NCBI RefSeq assembly: GCF_003545765.1
Contig: NZ_QXIO01000001.1
Coordinates: 620,001-684,000 of the forward strand
Reading direction: 5' to 3'
DNA: 64,000 nt
Origin: Colwellia sp. RSH04
Lineage (GTDB): Bacteria; Pseudomonadota; Gammaproteobacteria; Enterobacterales; Alteromonadaceae
In this document: positions 29,828 through 38,441 of the stretch, in pieces
How positions within the stretch are numbered: the first letter of the stretch is position 1
How the letters are laid out: each line of letters opens with the position of its first letter
Notes under the pieces: model-generated
The model's database searches: none
Seen by the model: the letters and a program-made list of their open reading frames with translations, nothing else
What the model was told of the DNA's origin: nothing
Program-made: the position numbers and the translations under genes

Positions 29828-31354
29828 TTAATGCTTATCAATGTTAATGCTAACAGTAAATGCTTGTGATTTAACTAATGTAATCATGGCATCAATATCA
29901 GGCTTTAATAATCGGTCTTCTTCAAGCTTGGCAACTTTTGCTCTGATCACTTGATGGTTTTTCTCAATAAGATCTGAGCACTTATTAGGTCGTCTAAAGT
30001 CTACAGCTTGTGCAGCATACATCAATTCAATCGCTAGAATTTTTTCTAAGTTACCCAATATTTGATTAAGCTTTCTCCCTGAGATACTCCCCATTGAAAC
30101 ATGATCTTCTTGTCCCATTGAAGTTGGAACGCTATCAGCAGAAGGTGGGAAACAAAGAGATTTGTTTTCTGTAACCAATGCCGCGGTTGCGTATTGCGGG
30201 ATCATCATACCTGAGTTCAAACCGCCCGAAGAAGTTAATAAACGTGGTAGACCATGTAAGCCTTCAAGTAATAAATAACAACGACGATCAGAGATATTGC
30301 CTAATTCTGCAGCGGCAATTGAAGCGTAATCAAGTACCATCGCTAACGGTTGACCATGAAAGCTACCACCAGAAATCGCTTCTTCACTGCTGATAACTAT
30401 CGGGTTATCGGTGACTGAATTCATTTCAATTTCAGCTAAGTCTTTTAAGTGATTATAAGCATTACGGGATGCGCCATGCACTTGCGGAATACAACGTAAA
30501 GAATAAGGATCTTGAACACGATCACACTCTTCATGTGCCGCCATATTTTCTGACCCTTTAAACAAACTTCGCATACGGGCAGCTACTTCAACATTACCTG
30601 GGAATGGACGTGTTGCATGTAACTCTTCTCTAAACGGCGATTCACTGCCTTGCATGCCTTCAATGCTCATTGCACCGGTTAAATCTGCTAGGTCTAATAA
30701 ATATCTCATTTTTGTTAACGCTGTAATGGCATGCGATAAAATAAACTGAGTACCGTTAATTAATGCTAAACCTTCTTTAGCATGCAACTCCATAGGTTTT
30801 AAGCCATGTTGTTCAAGCAGTTGAGTCGCTGGTATTGTTTTGCCATTCTGCCCCTCTTTATTGTCCCAAAATTCACCTTCGCCAAGTAATGGTAAAAATA
30901 AGTGAGAAAGTGGCGCTAAATCACCTGATGCACCTACAGAGCCTTGCTCTGGAACGACAGGGATAAGATCAAGTTCGATAAACGCTAACATGCGCTCAAC
31001 CGTTTCTAAGCGAATACCTGAAAAGCCTTGGCTTAACGCATGAACTTTAGTAATTAACATCAGCTTTGAAATGGCTTTAGCAATAGGCTCACCAACACCA
31101 ACCGCGTGAGTAATAAGTAAGTTTTTTTGCAATAAGTTAGTTTCTTGTGGCGTAATCTGAGTATCGCATAAAGGTCCAAAGCCAGTATTAATACCATACA
31201 CTGCTTTATTTGATGCTGCCATCTTCTCAACGCGCGCTCGGCTAGTTTTTATATTATTTACCGCTTCTTGGCAAAGTTCTGCTTCGATACTACCGTCTGC
31301 AATACCGTTAACAATATCAAGGTCTAGACGGTCGATACCATACTTAAACGTCAT
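29828..31354 (-). CDS. hutH: Histidine ammonia-lyase
   Basis: I chose the ATG at 31354 (MTFKYGIDRLDL), preceded by AGGAGC; an ATG 15 codons upstream adds a non-conserved tail. The product is 508 residues, the usual length. The self-forming MIO cofactor triad Ala142-Ser143-Gly144 lies in GSVGASGDLAPLSH, at the same numbering as the Pseudomonas enzyme. Tyr and Asn-rich motifs (YGINTGFGPL, INGTQFILSH, QDPYSLRCIPQVHG) are intact. It deaminates histidine to urocanate, the first Hut step. It begins the hutHU transcript. The 154 bases to the divergent LysR gene lack a copy of the TTGTATATACAA operator. Confidence 0.95.
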   Translation of the reverse strand: MTFKYGIDRLDLDIVNGIADGSIEAELCQEAVNNIKTSRARVEKMAASNKAVYGINTGFGPLCDTQITPQETNLLQKNLLITHAVGVGEPIAKAISKLMLITKVHALSQGFSGIRLETVERMLAFIELDLIPVVPEQGSVGASGDLAPLSHLFLPLLGEGEFWDNKEGQNGKTIPATQLLEQHGLKPMELHAKEGLALINGTQFILSHAITALTKMRYLLDLADLTGAMSIEGMQGSESPFREELHATRPFPGNVEVAARMRSLFKGSENMAAHEECDRVQDPYSLRCIPQVHGASRNAYNHLKDLAEIEMNSVTDNPIVISSEEAISGGSFHGQPLAMVLDYASIAAAELGNISDRRCYLLLEGLHGLPRLLTSSGGLNSGMMIPQYATAALVTENKSLCFPPSADSVPTSMGQEDHVSMGSISGRKLNQILGNLEKILAIELMYAAQAVDFRRPNKCSDLIEKNHQVIRAKVAKLEEDRLLKPDIDAMITLVKSQAFTVSINIDKH

Positions 31355-31508
31355 TTCAATGCTCCTAAATATTTTCTGTTTGATGTAACACAGTTTCAAG
31401 ATAAAAAGTGCTATTTATGCGCAGAGTTTAGCTTGCTCAAGATGTTTTATAAATGCATAATTATCGTATCTTATTCCGATATTATCAAACTTTAAAAAAG
31501 GTAATAAC

Positions 31509-32402
31509 ATGCAGATTCATGACGTTGATCTTCGCTTACTCAGAATATTCGTCGCTATCGTCGAGTGCGGCGGTTTATCAGCGGCAGAGTCTCGTTTAAA
31601 TATAGGACGCTCTACCATAAGTTCCCATTTATCTGACTTAGAAGTTCGCTTAGGGTTAACATTATGCAAACGAGGTAGAAGCGGTTTCGAAATAACCGAA
31701 TCAGGCAGGGTTACTTATCAAGCATCACTTGAGTTACTTCAGCAATGTGAAGCCTTTGCTAGTACGGTAGCCAGTTCTAAAAATGAACTGTCTGGGCGGG
31801 TAACTATTGCCACCATTGATACTTTTGTTAGTGATCCACGTTGCGGAGTTGCTCAGGTTATTTCAGCCTTAAAAGCCAAGGGCGATAATATTCAATTTGA
31901 TATTAATGTCTGTGAAGCTCGTGAAGTAGAAACCTCTGTCGCTAGTGGCCGTTCATTAGTTGGGCTAGGTGTCAGCCGTCATCATCTTCGTGGCCTAAAT
32001 TATTATCCATTGCATAATGAAACCAACTACCTGTACTGTGCATCAGGTCACAAACTCTTTAATTGCAAGCCATCACACATGACAAAATTGCTTAAATCAG
32101 CGGAAGTTATTACCAGTAACTATATGCGTGATAAAGAAGCAAGAGACGACGGGTTAAACTATCAACACAGCGCGACAGCTTATCATGACGAAGGCATTGC
32201 TCATTTAATTTTATCTGGGGCGTTTATCGGGTACTTACCTGAGCACTATGCTAGCTACTGGGTAGAAAAAGGCGTTTTTAAGCCAATACTACCCGAAAAG
32301 TATTCCTATCAAATTCCTGTCATGCTTATTTCCAAAAAAAACAATGATATATCACCTCTAGCAACCGCTTTAATTGAGGAGATAAAGCGTTGCCATCGTT
32401 AA
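31509..32402 (+). CDS. LysR-family transcriptional regulator
   Basis: A 297-residue LysR protein. The N-terminal helix-turn-helix is LRLLRIFVAIVECGGLSAAESRLNIGRSTISSHLSDLEVRLG. A substrate-binding domain follows, whose first strand begins SGRVTIATIDTFVSD and later has GVSRHHLRGLNYYPLHNE. It is divergent from hutH, the classic position of a LysR gene controlling its neighbour. In the 154-base intergenic region ATTATC occurs twice, 21 bases apart, a possible binding pattern. Whether it controls hutHU or an unlinked target is not shown; HutC is already the usual regulator. Confidence 0.88.
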   Translation: MQIHDVDLRLLRIFVAIVECGGLSAAESRLNIGRSTISSHLSDLEVRLGLTLCKRGRSGFEITESGRVTYQASLELLQQCEAFASTVASSKNELSGRVTIATIDTFVSDPRCGVAQVISALKAKGDNIQFDINVCEAREVETSVASGRSLVGLGVSRHHLRGLNYYPLHNETNYLYCASGHKLFNCKPSHMTKLLKSAEVITSNYMRDKEARDDGLNYQHSATAYHDEGIAHLILSGAFIGYLPEHYASYWVEKGVFKPILPEKYSYQIPVMLISKKNNDISPLATALIEEIKRCHR

Positions 32403-32493
32403 TAAGATACGAGATTGTTGCGTTAAATGCTTTGTTTTTTTGATACGTTACAATAGACTAATAAATAATTGTCACGACGAAATCGAGATTTAA

Positions 32494-32889
32494 TTGCTTA
32501 ATCCTAGTTCGACCAAACATTTTGATAATATCAAGCAACCGGTTCTTGTTGTTGAATACAATCAAGACAGCCTAAATCATAAATTAGTTTATCAAAACAA
32601 CAGTTTCAAAAATATTATTGGTTGGAGTTTATCTGAAATTCCTGACAAAGATCATTGGTGGAAAAAAGCATATCCTGATGCACAATATCAAAAAGTCGTT
32701 GAAAATTTATGGGAAATAGAAATGGAATCCATAGATTTAGATGCTGACGAATTCGTCATTATTACCGTAAACATCATGACAAAACATAATAATATGAAAC
32801 GCTTTGACGTTAAGACTGAGCTCAAAAGTAGCGTCACTAAAGGTTATTATGCAGTAATTTTTGATGAAGTGAGTACTGACGTTAAATAG
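32494..32889 (+). CDS. Small stand-alone PAS-domain protein
   Basis: A 131-residue protein starting at TTG (32494); no in-frame ATG lies before the conserved part. QPVLVVEYNQDSLNHKLVYQNNSFKNIIGWSLSEIPDKDHWWKKAYPDAQYQ is a PAS fold start (the QNNSFKNIIGWS motif). VKTELKSSVTKGYYAVIFDEVS is the last two strands. There is no attached kinase, cyclase or DNA-binding domain. A sensory role by interaction with another protein is likely but the partner is unknown. Confidence 0.7.
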   Translation: MLNPSSTKHFDNIKQPVLVVEYNQDSLNHKLVYQNNSFKNIIGWSLSEIPDKDHWWKKAYPDAQYQKVVENLWEIEMESIDLDADEFVIITVNIMTKHNNMKRFDVKTELKSSVTKGYYAVIFDEVSTDVK

Positions 32890-32902
32890 CTCGCTCAGCG
32901 CC

Positions 32903-33835
32903 TTATAATTTCTCCTGAATGGCTTGAGCTGTTTTCAACGTTCGTATTTCAGAGAAAAGCTCATCTGCTTCGACATATTGTAATTTAAGATATTTAAGCC
33001 ATTGCTTTATTCGGTTTGGATAGTATTTGTTTTTAGCACCGCTCGTTTCATATTCAGTATATTTTGCTAGTAATAAACGTACCTCCTGCCAAGGCATTTT
33101 AGTATTCTCTCGTTTTATTATTTTCGCTAAATTAGGTACCGCTAGTGCACCTCGACCAACCATTATATCAGTACAGTTTGACACCAAGCGGCATTGCTCA
33201 GCATCAGCTAAATTCCATATTTCACCATTGGCAATAATGGGTATAGTGACTTGTTCTTTTATTTTAGCTATCCATTGCCAATGTGCTGGCGGCTTGTAAC
33301 CTTCAACTTTAGTGCGGGCATGAATGGTTAATTCATTAGCTCCCGCCGATTGAACTGCTTGAGCATTTTCTAACGCTAAATTTTTATCCTCATACCCTAA
33401 GCGCATTTTTGCGCTCACAATAGCATCGTGCGGTACCGCCGCTTTAACCGCAGAAATAATTCGATAAAGATTTTCAGGATCTTTTAGTAAAATAGCACCA
33501 CCACGACTTTTATTAACCGTTTTAGCCGGACAACCAAAGTTTAGATCGATACCTTGAGAGCCAAGTTCAATGGCTTTAACCGCATTTTCAGCGAGATAGT
33601 CAGGCTCTTGCCCTAATAATTGCACACGAACAGGCGTACCCACTTTTGTTGTACAACCATATACCCCAGCATTGATTAATTCGGGGCATAATCGATAAAA
33701 ACCTTTATCAGAAATAACTTGGTCAACCACACGAACAAATTCTGTTACGCATAAATCATAACCGCCAACTTGCGTCAATAAGTCACGCATTAGGTGATCA
33801 AGAACACCTTCCATCGGTGCTAAAACGACTCTCAT
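32903..33835 (-). CDS. dusC: tRNA-dihydrouridine(16) synthase
   Basis: A 310-residue FMN enzyme that reduces U16 of tRNA. The start MRVVLAPMEGVLDHLMRDLLTQVGGYDLCVTEFVRVV is the DusC version of the Dus barrel entry. The catalytic Cys is in IDLNFGCPAKTVNKSRGGA, with FMN-phosphate contacts in ANGEIWN and VGRGALAVPNL. It overlaps the last base of the small membrane-protein gene upstream (TAATG), so the two are coupled. Confidence 0.93.
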   Translation of the reverse strand: MRVVLAPMEGVLDHLMRDLLTQVGGYDLCVTEFVRVVDQVISDKGFYRLCPELINAGVYGCTTKVGTPVRVQLLGQEPDYLAENAVKAIELGSQGIDLNFGCPAKTVNKSRGGAILLKDPENLYRIISAVKAAVPHDAIVSAKMRLGYEDKNLALENAQAVQSAGANELTIHARTKVEGYKPPAHWQWIAKIKEQVTIPIIANGEIWNLADAEQCRLVSNCTDIMVGRGALAVPNLAKIIKRENTKMPWQEVRLLLAKYTEYETSGAKNKYYPNRIKQWLKYLKLQYVEADELFSEIRTLKTAQAIQEKL

Positions 33836-34083
33836 TATGATTGTTTTTTGCTAGCGGTTAACGTTGAAATAATCGCCTTAATGAATAAATAAAAAAGAAT
33901 ACTAATTACGGCAATAATAAGGTGCGTCACGAGTGTTTTTATTTCACTGCTTTCTTGCCATAAAAACAACGACCCCCTTTGGGTAACATTGAGAAAATCA
34001 AGTAAAGTGACATGCAGCCACAACGTAACAAACAATAACTTTGTTTGATGGCGTGCAATAAAGTCTTTCAGGAGTAATTTCAT
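33835..34083 (-). CDS. Small two-helix membrane protein, unknown
   Basis: An 82-residue protein. The N-terminus is basic (KLLLKDFIARHQTKLL). Two hydrophobic segments (LLFVTLWLHVTLLDFL and HLIIAVISILFYLFIKAII) flank a polar loop. The stop overlaps the dusC start by one base, which argues for a real translated gene. I do not recognise the family. Confidence 0.6.
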   Translation of the reverse strand: MKLLLKDFIARHQTKLLFVTLWLHVTLLDFLNVTQRGSLFLWQESSEIKTLVTHLIIAVISILFYLFIKAIISTLTASKKQS

Positions 34084-34129
34084 ATTAATCTGGGTAGTTA
34101 TACGGACTAAACAAGCAGGTAACTCGCTA

Positions 34130-34984
34130 TTATAACCAAGCGATTAGGTCTGGGTAAACATATTGATAGCCCAACTCTGTTGCCGAACGGTTGTCAGTAA
34201 CAATACGGGTAACAGCTGGTTCTTCACTTACGTTAAATACCGGTGCAGGTAACGACAAGGCTTTAGCTGCAACACCGTAGTAATCTTTTTTACTGGGATG
34301 AATAGCACACACACCGTTAAAGACACCATAAGCACTGGTGTTATTCATTAACGCGAGTATCAGCCCAATGGCATCTTGTTGGTGGATTAAATTAACTTTT
34401 GCATCACCGTCAGCAAGCACTGTTCCTCGTTCTTGTCTGCGCTTAATAAAAGTACCTGGATGACGATTAAGGCCGACCAGGCCTGCTAATCTTAAGGTAA
34501 CTGAGTTATCACTATAGCCAAGTGCAATCTTTTCCGCTTGCTGAAGAATTTCAACTTTAGCAGCAGTTAAATCCAAACGACTGTTTTCATCTACTTCACC
34601 CGATAGGCCGTTATAAATCGCTGAGGAGTTCAGTAAAATAATCCGTTGCGTTTTTCCACAGTGTTTGGCTGCTGCGACAATTTGTTCAATTTTCTCGGCA
34701 TAATCTGTTCTACCTCTTTTAAATTGAGGAGTTATTGCGATGACGAGAATTTGTTGATTAAACACATCATGAATATTGAGTGTTTCTGAGGTAGCTGGCA
34801 ATGTAAGCTGACGAGCAGGGATACCTTCGCCCACTAAGACTTCTACATTGTCGCGTTGGCTGCTGGTACCCATAACAGAACAGCCTTGTGCTATTAAATT
34901 TTTTGCTAATGGTTTACCTAACCAACCACAACCAATGATACCCACACTTAACTTTGTTTGAATTTTTACTATGCTCTTTGTCAT
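34130..34984 (-). CDS. NAD-dependent epimerase/dehydratase-like protein (YeeZ-like)
   Basis: I chose the ATG at 34984, which lies one base after the stop of the gene upstream (TAACATG); an earlier in-frame ATG would overlap that gene. The 284-residue product begins with a Rossmann motif, VGIIGCGWLGKPLAKNLIAQG, and later has ILLNSSAIYNGLSGEVDE and LRLAGLVGLNRHPGTFIKR. The Tyr-x-x-x-Lys of classic SDRs is not obvious. It resembles E. coli YeeZ, an uncharacterised sugar-nucleotide-epimerase-like protein. Function unknown. Confidence 0.75.
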   Translation of the reverse strand: MTKSIVKIQTKLSVGIIGCGWLGKPLAKNLIAQGCSVMGTSSQRDNVEVLVGEGIPARQLTLPATSETLNIHDVFNQQILVIAITPQFKRGRTDYAEKIEQIVAAAKHCGKTQRIILLNSSAIYNGLSGEVDENSRLDLTAAKVEILQQAEKIALGYSDNSVTLRLAGLVGLNRHPGTFIKRRQERGTVLADGDAKVNLIHQQDAIGLILALMNNTSAYGVFNGVCAIHPSKKDYYGVAAKALSLPAPVFNVSEEPAVTRIVTDNRSATELGYQYVYPDLIAWL

Positions 34985-34985
34985 G

Positions 34986-35492
34986 TTAAGGCTCTTTTGA
35001 AGTAGATTGTTGCAACTCATGCTGTTTAATTTGCTTTATGACTGTACTCGCAACGCCATTTGGCACAGTAAAAGTTAAATTATATTGCTTTATTTTCCAG
35101 CCTTGCGGCGTTTTTTCTAATGCACCTGTACCACGACAAAGGCCATATTTATCATTAAAAAGTAACTCGTCAAATACCGCCACAGTCTCTTTTGCCATCA
35201 GACTAACATGACGCTCTTTCACCGTATACAACCAACCTTCGCCATCTGAAAAGGCAGGTAACGCATACTGTTTAAACACTTCTTTTGACCAACGTTCATT
35301 TGCATCGGTGCCTAAAAAAATGGCGTCGTGTGTTAGTAAGTTAAAATACGTTTCTCCATCACCCACAGCGGCCGCTTTATGAAAAGCATCAATCACTTTA
35401 CCGACTTTAAGTGCTTCTTGATTATTACTATGAGCACTTACCGCCACAAAGAGGCTTAACAGCAAAGTAACTAACCAGATTAGTGTTTTCAT
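34986..35492 (-). CDS. Secreted SnoaL/NTF2-like protein
   Basis: A 168-residue protein with a signal peptide (KTLIWLVTLLLSLFVAVSAHS). The mature part has the cone-shaped NTF2-like fold signature VIDAFHKAAAVGDGETYFNLLTHDAIFLGTDANERWS, with later strands LLFNDKYGLCRGTGALEKTPQGWKI. Members range from isomerases to ligand-binding proteins, so no reaction is assigned. It is translationally close to its neighbours on both sides (15 and 1 bases), forming a small operon with the YeeZ-like gene. Confidence 0.78.
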   Translation of the reverse strand: MKTLIWLVTLLLSLFVAVSAHSNNQEALKVGKVIDAFHKAAAVGDGETYFNLLTHDAIFLGTDANERWSKEVFKQYALPAFSDGEGWLYTVKERHVSLMAKETVAVFDELLFNDKYGLCRGTGALEKTPQGWKIKQYNLTFTVPNGVASTVIKQIKQHELQQSTSKEP

Positions 35493-35507
35493 TTCATTAC
35501 CTTATTA

Positions 35508-36401
35508 TTATCGTTTAGGTAGTATCGCAAAGTTACCATGAAAAGTGGCAGCAACGTTATCACCATTATATAAGTTAACTGTTACACTCATTTTGGCTTT
35601 TTTATCTTTCTTTAAGGGAGCTAACTCACCCATAACGTCTTCAAAATCTAGCTGACAGTGTGCAGTACCTTCAATAGGCGCGCGATACTTTATATCAGCA
35701 TTGGCTAAGACAATATCACCCTCAAGACCCGCCTGTTGTAATTGCAAATATACCCATCCCCAGCCTGTTAATGTGGCTAGTGTATAAATACTACCTGCAA
35801 ACATAGTTTGATGGAGGTTTTTATTAAAGGCAGGATCACAATGAGTAATCAATTTTGCTTTATCGTAATAACTGATCTGTATATTCATCGCTTTGCTAAG
35901 AGGAATTGTATCATGCCATGTACCTTGCAGTTCACTGACTAACGCTACTTCATGACGAGTATGAACAGATAAGTGCTTTTTCATCGTAAAGTGCTGGATG
36001 TCATCAAAAAGTAAATGTGATTTTTTTACTTGCAGATAATCAAATTTCTCGTAAAAACCAACGGCTTTTTCTCTAGCCTCTAGTATTATCTCAGTAATAC
36101 CTAATTGTTGAGCTAAGGTTTCAAGTGTTAGTATTAATTGCTTACCTAAGCCTTGACCTGATACTTGCTCACTCACCGCCATATAACGAATTTTTGCTTG
36201 ATGCTGACCTAAACGTTCTAACCTGCCAACCGCTAATACTTCTTCTTCGCTGTTAATAATCATGCGATGATAACTTTGTTTTTCAAGTTCATCTTTTTCT
36301 GAGCCAAGTGGTTGTTGCCATGGTTTACGTAACACTTTCCATCTTAATTGATAGTATTTTGTAAATTCAGCTGCATTTTTAGGTGATCTACAACAATTCA
36401 T
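35508..36401 (-). CDS. Bifunctional GNAT acetyltransferase / YiiD-type hotdog thioesterase
   Basis: A 297-residue fusion. Residues 1-140 are a GNAT domain (VSEQVSGQGLGKQLILTLE is the acetyl-CoA motif, ILEAREKAVGFYEKFDYLQV the motif B). Residues 150-297 are a YiiD_C hotdog domain (HDTIPLSKAMNIQISYYDKAK, NLHQTMFAGSIYTLATLTGWGWVYLQLQQ). E. coli YiiD has the same architecture and has been linked to malonyl-ACP decarboxylation (MadA); I transfer that only as a possibility. It is first in the short minus-strand operon. Confidence 0.82.
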   Translation of the reverse strand: MNCCRSPKNAAEFTKYYQLRWKVLRKPWQQPLGSEKDELEKQSYHRMIINSEEEVLAVGRLERLGQHQAKIRYMAVSEQVSGQGLGKQLILTLETLAQQLGITEIILEAREKAVGFYEKFDYLQVKKSHLLFDDIQHFTMKKHLSVHTRHEVALVSELQGTWHDTIPLSKAMNIQISYYDKAKLITHCDPAFNKNLHQTMFAGSIYTLATLTGWGWVYLQLQQAGLEGDIVLANADIKYRAPIEGTAHCQLDFEDVMGELAPLKKDKKAKMSVTVNLYNGDNVAATFHGNFAILPKR

Positions 36402-36437
36402 TGGCTATTCTTACTCTATTAATAAGGTGGTATATAA

Positions 36438-37199
36438 ATGCAATTAGAAAAACATCTTGCTCAGGGGCGTCTAGTGTATTTAAGCCAAGCTGATGATGCA
36501 ATATCTGTTAGTGAAAATGACTATTTTCGATGGATGAGTTTTAGCAATGTCGTACAAAGCGTTATGCATAAACGTAAGCCATGGCAATTAACACTGCCCC
36601 ACCAAACAGTATTACTTTTACCGTTACTTTTTTATCGGCCAACAACTATCCTTCAACTCGGCCTTGGCGGCGGTAACCTTGATCGCTTTTTAATACACTT
36701 ATCTTCTCAAATATCATTAACCAGTGTAGAAATGAGCTCGAAAGTGATCGAATGCTTTAATCAATACTTTAACCCTGAAGAAGCAAGTATTGATATCATA
36801 AATAACGATGGGTTGTTGTGGCTTGAGAACCAGGAAGCCAATGATTTTGACTGGATTATTTGCGACATTTACAAAGATGATTCTCAACCTTTTTCTCATA
36901 CCATTGAACAACTTGAGATAATAACCTATAACATTGATTCACACGCCTGTGCGTCAATTAATTTGCCTGATGTCAGTGATGATGAAATTAATCTTGCGCT
37001 GACGGTACTGCAACAATTATTGCCTGAGCATCAACTTGTTTATTTTCATATTCCTAATTACCTGAACATCGTTATACATTTATGCCCACACACTTGGCAG
37101 ATAAATAGCCTTGTGAAAGGAAATAAAGCAAGTTACTTATCTAAGCGAGTCTATAATCGTTGGAGAAATTTTTGGTCACATGGTAACCAGGTAAAATGA
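36438..37199 (+). CDS. Spermidine-synthase-like methyltransferase-fold protein
   Basis: A 253-residue protein without membrane helices. The aminopropyltransferase-like core shows ILQLGLGGGNLDRFLIHLSSQISLTSVEMSSKVIECFNQYF, then IDIINNDGLLWLENQ and DWIICDIYKDDSQPF. It belongs to the same broad family as the protein encoded at 18376-19314. No polyamine-pathway neighbour is present, so a synthase function is not supported. It converges on the rpsQ-tail repeats, whose hairpins could also end this transcript. Confidence 0.7.
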   Translation: MQLEKHLAQGRLVYLSQADDAISVSENDYFRWMSFSNVVQSVMHKRKPWQLTLPHQTVLLLPLLFYRPTTILQLGLGGGNLDRFLIHLSSQISLTSVEMSSKVIECFNQYFNPEEASIDIINNDGLLWLENQEANDFDWIICDIYKDDSQPFSHTIEQLEIITYNIDSHACASINLPDVSDDEINLALTVLQQLLPEHQLVYFHIPNYLNIVIHLCPHTWQINSLVKGNKASYLSKRVYNRWRNFWSHGNQVK

Positions 37200-37206
37200 C
37201 AAGCAT

Positions 37207-37238
37207 AAAAAAACCCTACCACTTGCGTGATAGGGTTT
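37207..37238 (-). terminator. Intrinsic terminator, repeat copy 1
   Basis: AAACCCTA (37211-37218) pairs with TAGGGTTT (37231-37238), with an extra CAC/GTG helix and a TTGC loop. The minus strand runs out in seven T residues. On the plus strand it also faces the spermidine-synthase-like gene ending 8 bases before. Confidence 0.85.
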
Positions 37239-37358
37239 CTTAATAGTAATTTCGTTAGTCTCTAAGCAATTAAGCTTTAGTTACTACGTCAACCAATGTC
37301 CACATTACTTTAAAGAGCAGACTTAAAAATCAAAGTGTACCCTACAAATATTAGGCAT

Positions 37359-37390
37359 AAAAAAACCCTACCACTTGCGTGATAGGGTTT
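37359..37390 (-). terminator. Intrinsic terminator, repeat copy 2
   Basis: The same hairpin as copy 1, shifted by 152 bases, with its T-run. It is redundant with the copy directly after rpsQ. Confidence 0.85.
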
Positions 37391-37510
37391 CTTGATAGTA
37401 ATTTCGTTAGTCTCTAAGCAATTAAGCTTTAGTTACTACGTCAACCAATGTCCACATTACTTTAAAGAGCAGACTTAAAAATCTAAGTGTACCCTACAAA
37501 TATGAGGCAT

Positions 37511-37542
37511 AAAAAAACCCTACCACTTGCGTGATAGGGTTT
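37511..37542 (-). terminator. S10 operon terminator (copy adjoining rpsQ)
   Basis: The hairpin AAACCCTA/TAGGGTTT with T-run starts 32 bases after the rpsQ stop. It ends the ribosomal operon, which normally reads on toward rplN. Confidence 0.88.
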
Positions 37543-37573
37543 CTTAATAGTAATTTCGTTAGTCTCTAAGCAA

Positions 37574-37825
37574 TTAAGCTTTAGTTACTACGTCAACCAA
37601 TGTCCAGTTTTTAGACTTAGAAATTGGTGCACATTCACGAATTGTTACTACATCACCTTCGTTACATACGTTAGCTTCATCATGTGCTTTCAACTTAGTT
37701 GAACGCGTAATGAATTTACCGTAAATAGGGTGCTTAACGCGACGTTCAATCTTAACAGTGATAGACTTATCCATTTTGTCACTGACAACAACGCCTTGTA
37801 GTGTACGAATTTTGGCTTCGCTCAT
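37574..37825 (-). CDS. rpsQ: Ribosomal protein uS17
   Basis: An 83-residue small-subunit primary-binding protein ([32 protein letters not shown], ending LVDVVTKA). It is the last gene of this S10 operon. Its start overlaps the rpmC stop by one base. The final eleven codons, including the stop, recur twice downstream in the tandem repeats. rplN, normally next, is absent. Confidence 0.98.
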   Translation of the reverse strand: MSEAKIRTLQGVVVSDKMDKSITVKIERRVKHPIYGKFITRSTKLKAHDEANVCNEGDVVTIRECAPISKSKNWTLVDVVTKA

Positions 37826-38016
37826 TACTTACCTGCCTTTTCAGTTATGATAGTCTTAACACGCGCGATATTACGGCGTACTTGTCTTAGCAAATGAGTT
37901 TGTGCTAATTGACCAGTGCTTGCTTGCATGCGGTAGTTAAACTGCTCGCGTAGAAGCTCTAGTAATTCAGCGTTAAGCTCTTCAATGCTTTTTGCTTTAA
38001 GTTCGCTAGCTTTCAT
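37825..38016 (-). CDS. rpmC: Ribosomal protein uL29
   Basis: A 63-residue helical protein at the peptide exit tunnel ([30 protein letters not shown], then [18 protein letters not shown]). It shares single-base stop/start overlaps with rplP and rpsQ, so translation is coupled. Confidence 0.98.
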   Translation of the reverse strand: MKASELKAKSIEELNAELLELLREQFNYRMQASTGQLAQTHLLRQVRRNIARVKTIITEKAGK

Positions 38017-38429
38017 TACATTACCGTCCTAGTTACGAAAGTTGTTTTGAACGGAAGTTTAGCAGCAGCTAAAGCAAATGCTTCGCGCGCTAATTCTTCT
38101 GATACACCTTCCATTTCATAAAGAACACGACCAGGTAGAATTTGGCAAACCCAATATTCTACTGAACCCTTACCTTTACCCATACGAACCTCAAGAGGTT
38201 TCTTAGTAATTGGCTTATCAGGGAATACGCGTATCCAGATTTTACCTTGACGTTTAACATGACGAGTCATGGCACGACGAGCGGCTTCAATTTGACGAGC
38301 AGTCATACGACCACGCTCAACTGACTTTAAGCCGTAAGTACCGAAACTAACTGAACTACCAGTGTGCGATAAGCCACGGTTGCGCAGTTTCATTTGCTTA
38401 CGGAATTTAGTACGTTTTGGTTGTAACAT
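38016..38429 (-). CDS. rplP: Ribosomal protein uL16
   Basis: A 137-residue large-subunit protein near the A site. It opens with [19 protein letters not shown] and contains [34 protein letters not shown], which includes the arginine hydroxylated by YcfD in E. coli. Standard length and operon position. Confidence 0.98.
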   Translation of the reverse strand: MLQPKRTKFRKQMKLRNRGLSHTGSSVSFGTYGLKSVERGRMTARQIEAARRAMTRHVKRQGKIWIRVFPDKPITKKPLEVRMGKGKGSVEYWVCQILPGRVLYEMEGVSEELAREAFALAAAKLPFKTTFVTRTVM

Positions 38430-38441
38430 TACTGATTCCTC

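Larger units (their letters stand above)
37203..37606. repeat. Three tandem copies of rpsQ tail plus terminator, 152-bp period
   Basis: A 100-bp block occurs at 37203-37302, 37355-37454 and 37507-37606 with one or two differences. Each block holds an intrinsic terminator and the last eleven codons, including the stop, of rpsQ. Only the third is joined to the real gene. Blocks are separated by a near-identical 52-bp segment, whose minus strand contains TGCTCTTTAAAG, close to the rrn boxA antiterminator. In copies 1 and 2 this fuses an ATG to the S17 tail, giving the 11-codon frame [11 protein letters not shown] (37270-37305 and 37422-37457). This fills the 374-base gap downstream of the S10 operon. 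Confidence 0.93.

Noticed and set aside
37203-37606. CRISPR array
   Set aside because: The repeat unit is long (100 of 152 bp), the spacers are nearly identical and the unit is plainly the rpsQ tail.
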